Origin: Sphagnum compactum
Taxonomy: Eukaryota; Bryophyta; Sphagnopsida; Sphagnales
Length of the DNA stretch: 64,000 bases
NCBI GenBank assembly: GCA_965153455.1
Contig: OZ234494.1
Coordinates: 20,026,001 to 20,090,000 of the forward strand
Reading direction: 5' to 3'
The translations under genes and the position numbers were made by a program. Shown here piece by piece: positions 60,912 through 64,000 of the stretch. Below the pieces are notes generated by a model. The model had not been told where the DNA came from. It did no database searches and saw only the letters and a list, made by a program, of their open reading frames with translations. Positions within the stretch are counted from its first letter, which is position 1, and each line of letters starts with the position of its first letter.

Positions 60912-61425
60912 AAGATAAAAAAATTTGAAATTTTTTTTGGTTGTATTTGAACTATGGTTAATATTTTAATTATCTTTTTTACACAATATTTTCAAGGAAA
61001 AATAAGTGATCTAGTGATTAGAATCTCCCCTTTCAACCAAAGGATTCAAAGTTCAATCATTTTCTCAAAATTTTAATTTTCTTGCATGAACAAAATGAAT
61101 AGAAAACAATAATCTAGAAGCAATTTTTTCAAGCTAAATGCCCTAGGGAGAAAAACAACAAAATGATAGTCTCAACCATATTCCCTCGAAGAAAAGGGAA
61201 CTAAGTTGCACTTGAAAGCAATTTCCTTCAATGAACAATTTTTTTGAAGAAAAGGGTACTAAATTGCCCTAGGGACCCTGAACCCTTTGGTTGAAAGGGA
61301 ATTTTTAAATCACTAAATCATGTTTTTTCCTTGGAAATATTGTGTAAAAAAAATAATTAAAATGTTAATCATAGTTCAAGGATAATCAAAAAAACATTCA
61401 AAATATTTTTCTAGCTAGGTATTGT
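60912..61425. repeat. Large inverted repeat (fold-back element), arms of about 130-150 bp
   Basis: The left arm (about 60912-61043) contains TTTGAACTATGGTTAATATT, TACACAATATTTTCAAGGAA and CTTTCAACCAAAGG. The right arm (about 61273-61425) contains their complements CCTTTGGTTGAAAGG, TTCCTTGGAAATATTGTGTA and AATGTTAATCATAGTTCAA. About 230 bp separate the arms. Next to the inner end of the left arm, GATCTAGTGATTAGAATCTC and GGATTCAAAGTTCAATC loosely recall the A and B boxes of a tRNA-Glu-like SINE. The arms have diverged, so the element is old. Confidence 0.75.
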
Positions 61426-62439
61426 CTTAATTGTCAGAATTTTCTAAAGTGTGTCCTCTCAAAGGTTCATGATTCATTAAACACAACAACAAAACCCATG
61501 GACCTTAATGAACTTGCTCACTTGCTTAATATTCTCTCATTTCATTTTCAAACTCCTTGTTGTTCTAGTTGTGTCACCCTTCTATTAGATATGATATATC
61601 ACTCAATCCCAAAATGAAAAAATTTCAAAGGGATAAACAAAAATTTTGAATTTTGTTGTGAACAATAAATGCATAAGGAAAAGGCCTTAAGGAAATAAGA
61701 ATGGAGTTTCATTTTTTCACAAACATAAAAGGATCATTTTTTATTTATTTTTTTTATGATTTATAAGAGTATTTCAAATAACCCATTTTATTTCATTAAT
61801 AGGGAATTGCTTGTTTAACATGTACAATTTAAATACAACTTTGCAAATACAATTTTGCAAACATCAAGAACATGGACTCAAGAAGGGTTATTGCATTTTA
61901 AAACAAAAATTTGTAATAATTTTTGCATTGTTTTCCAATGAACACTTGGGACTCAAGCCATACATTATTTTATGCAATAGATAAGATAAATTGCATTATG
62001 TAGAGTTGCAAGAACACATAGAAATATAAAGACACATTAAAAATAAATGTCTACTTTGTGCATATGTTTTTTCATTATTGTGTACATATATGGGGAAGAC
62101 ATCCTTCACATGATGTCAATTAATAGACAAATCTCTTTTATGGAATTATATTGGGTTCAACTTTGTTTCAATTTTGGCAAGGTGTTAAGATTGTTATGCT
62201 TGACACAATCAAGAAATTCCAAAAGGTCATTGCTCTTTGTCAAAAGAAAAAGTTTTCCCTTTCCACCCCTTTGCTTGAGTTGCTACTATATGATCACTTG
62301 TGGTCATGTCCATATGCATCAGCAGGTAAGGTGGCTAGTTGAGGTGGGGTATATTCAAAGCCCTCAACTTCTCATATAGTAGGAAAGGGAAGGCTTTACT
62401 ACTTGACCCCATGAGTCCATTCATAATTCAAGTGCAATT
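61426..62439. other. AT-rich DNA upstream of retroelement relic
   Basis: Weak frames at 62047-62379 may be decayed pol sequence of the element that follows, but no reverse-transcriptase motif is legible. Confidence 0.4.
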
Positions 62440-63500
62440 GTGGGGTGATATTAACATTCATTTTCTCCCATGCACATGAAGAATTGGAACATTTTGCAAT
62501 GTGTCACACTCATCACCTATCACAAGGGCAATATTGGTGGCAAAGGATGCACACACATGTGCAACAATTTGTTGCAAAATGTATGGTGTGTGATAAAGTG
62601 AGAGCACCCTTCATTGCACCTACACCCAAATTACACCTAAATTACATATGTTGCCTTTCATGGGTTTGGGTTATTGGTCGGATCTTGATTTTGCCAAACC
62701 ATTACCTCTCACCATTTGCCATAATTGATATGTGATGGTGATGGGCATTGAACATTTTTCAAAATGGATTGAAATGATTGCATTATTTAAACAAATTAAT
62801 AAGATAGTTTAAATCTTTTTAGGCCATGCATTAAATCAATTTGGATCTTCCAAGGAAGTCTTGACGGACCAAGGAAGGGAATTCTTGGGAGAATTTCAAA
62901 TCTTATGTGAACAAGACATAATTGATTATCAAACTACCTCCCAAGACCATATGAAAATGAATAGATTGGGCAAAAAGGTGGTGCAAATGGTCAAATGGGG
63001 TTTGCAAAATTATGGTTTACAAAAGGGCCACCTAAGGTATTGGAACCTTCAACTCCCATGGTTGGCCATGGGATATCAATTTAAACAAACTTCACTTCCA
63101 TCATTTTCCCCTCTTTTTTTGTTTGGCCGCAAGGTGGATTTACCTAAAACAATTCGACAAGACAATACTACAACATTTGACCTTGATATCATGGGTTCCA
63201 ACTTGTGAACAACAGACCAACTTGTTTAAACAAACCATGCCAATGGCCCTTGAAAATTTGGCCATAGCCCAACATTACAATAACTTGAAACATATGTTCA
63301 TTTGAAGATATGGATATCACCCAAAAATGCACCAATATGAACCAAGGGATTACAACAAACTATTCGAACAATATTGGAGGTCACATGGGGGAAAATGATT
63401 TTGAAAATTAGAGTAATATTCTCATCCAAAGCTTTGATTTTAAAAAGTCAAGATTGAAAAGTTTGGAAGGATCATGTGAAAAATTGTGCACCATGTCATT
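62440..63500 (+). pseudogene. Ty3/gypsy retrotransposon integrase relic
   Basis: Three plus-strand frames follow one another. 62445-62735 holds the N-terminal zinc-binding (HHCC) part, EELEHFAMCHTHHLSQG, then QQFVAKCMVCDK. 62861-63208 holds integrase-core sequence: LTDQGREFLGEFQ just before and at its start, WNLQLPWLAMGYQF and SFSPLFLFGRKVDLP. 63123-63305 continues as MPMALENLAIAQHYNN. Frameshifts and stops separate the pieces. The second catalytic Asp is kept (DQGREF), the first Asp region is scrambled by stops near 62735-62860, and the catalytic Glu position of the AERVV-type motif reads GKKVV, so the enzyme is dead. No protease, reverse transcriptase or LTRs were identified in the window. 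Confidence 0.8.
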
Positions 63501-63703
63501 TACCAAGCATTGATGGATGAGGAGATTCAATAGTTGTAGTGATATCTTGAGGTTTACCATGCATATTGTTTAGACATGTTAATGGTGGAAAGACCATGAT
63601 TTTTTGTGACAAATGTTCAAAAGGATGGCACATAAGGTGCTTATCATCTCCTTTTAAAAAGGTGTTAAGTAGAAAATGGATATGTTCACAATGCTTTCAA
63701 TGA
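63425..63703 (+). pseudogene. PHD-finger remnant at the C-terminal end of the retroelement polyprotein
   Basis: Downstream of the integrase the plus strand reads WKDHVKNCAPCHLPSIDG, a stop, and then (63560-63703) a PHD-like zinc finger: CILF, MIFCDKCSKGWHIRCLSS and KWICSQCFQ followed by TGA. Spacing fits Cys4-His-Cys3, except that the second cysteine is Phe (TTT in place of TGT). PHD fingers read histone tails, so a copy at the end of a polyprotein could have directed integration to chromatin. That idea is inference. The relic cannot fold normally with one ligand missing. Confidence 0.65.
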
Positions 63704-64000
63704 AAAGAATTTTCAAATAAATTCACATAAGATTATTTGTTTGTGTGAATAATGATGTTTGAACAATGCCATGGGATTTCAAGGATATTGACATTGATTG
63801 AAGATGGTGAATTGCAAGACAACGACTCACTTGTGCACCAAGTCCTTCGATTCACAACTTTGTTGAAACCATTACATCATGAAAGATGAACATGATTTTA
63901 ACAAATTTAAACATCAATATGAATTAATCGATAGTTAATGGAACTTAAGTATCACCTAGAGGGTGATTAAATGCCAAAATGACATTAATTTTAATGTGAT
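63704..64000. other. Right-edge DNA, nothing recognised
   Basis: Probably 3' untranslated or LTR-proximal sequence of the retroelement. An LTR cannot be defined from a single end. Confidence 0.35.

Noticed and set aside
1-64000. CRISPR array, prokaryotic operon or integrated virus
   Set aside because: No regularly spaced conserved repeats with unique spacers, no ribosome-binding-site-led gene strings, and no viral replication or coat genes were seen; the integrase at 62.4-63.5 kb fits a Ty3/gypsy retrotransposon.

Overview
The window is nuclear DNA from a land plant. A Polycomb-associated BLISTER-type gene, a secreted class III peroxidase, a decayed plastid ribosomal protein L1 gene and CCCTAAA-type telomere-like repeats all point to Embryophyta. 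The genes are interrupted by many GT-AG introns and sit in long, AT-rich, repeat-laden intergenic DNA. The low gene density and the kinds of transposable-element debris would fit a large-genome non-flowering plant (bryophyte, lycophyte or fern), but that last step is inference. There is nothing bacterial here: no operons, CRISPR array, tRNA or rRNA gene.

Genes from left to right: (1) 1-1611 (+), the 3' end of a BLISTER-like coiled-coil gene, running off the left edge. (2) 22217-23620 (+), a complete three-exon class III peroxidase. (3) 29088-31120 (-), an intron-bearing pseudogene of plastid ribosomal protein L1 with at least four independent lesions. (4) 32815-35866 (+), a complete ten-exon PIG-L gene (GlcNAc-phosphatidylinositol de-N-acetylase, second step of GPI-anchor synthesis), whose frame I could follow across every junction to a 267-residue product. 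(5) 41476-48084 (-), a complete 17-exon RCC1-repeat gene (RCC2-like) with an acidic/basic and Gly-Arg-rich tail, 540 residues. (6) 56749-57855 (+), a three-exon single-domain rhodanese-like protein, 186 residues.

Between the genes lie mobile-element remains: hAT-like transposase relics on opposite strands (about 7.0 kb and 51.6-52.9 kb), two Helitron-like ends of one family (37.3 kb minus, 60.7 kb plus), two copies of a PIF/Harbinger-like MITE (28.2 and 38.8 kb), fold-back elements (4.2 and 61 kb), a dispersed AT-rich repeat family, many degenerate tandem repeats, and at the right end a decayed Ty3/gypsy integrase followed by a PHD-finger remnant.

The genes are functionally unrelated housekeeping or developmental loci and do not form a pathway or cluster. 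I found no convincing new multi-gene system. The items most worth a second look are the PHD finger downstream of the retroelement integrase, the Helitron family with matching 3' hairpins, the multiply disabled PRPL1 copy next to PIG-L, and the RCC1 gene with its 24-nt microexon and Gly-Arg tail.
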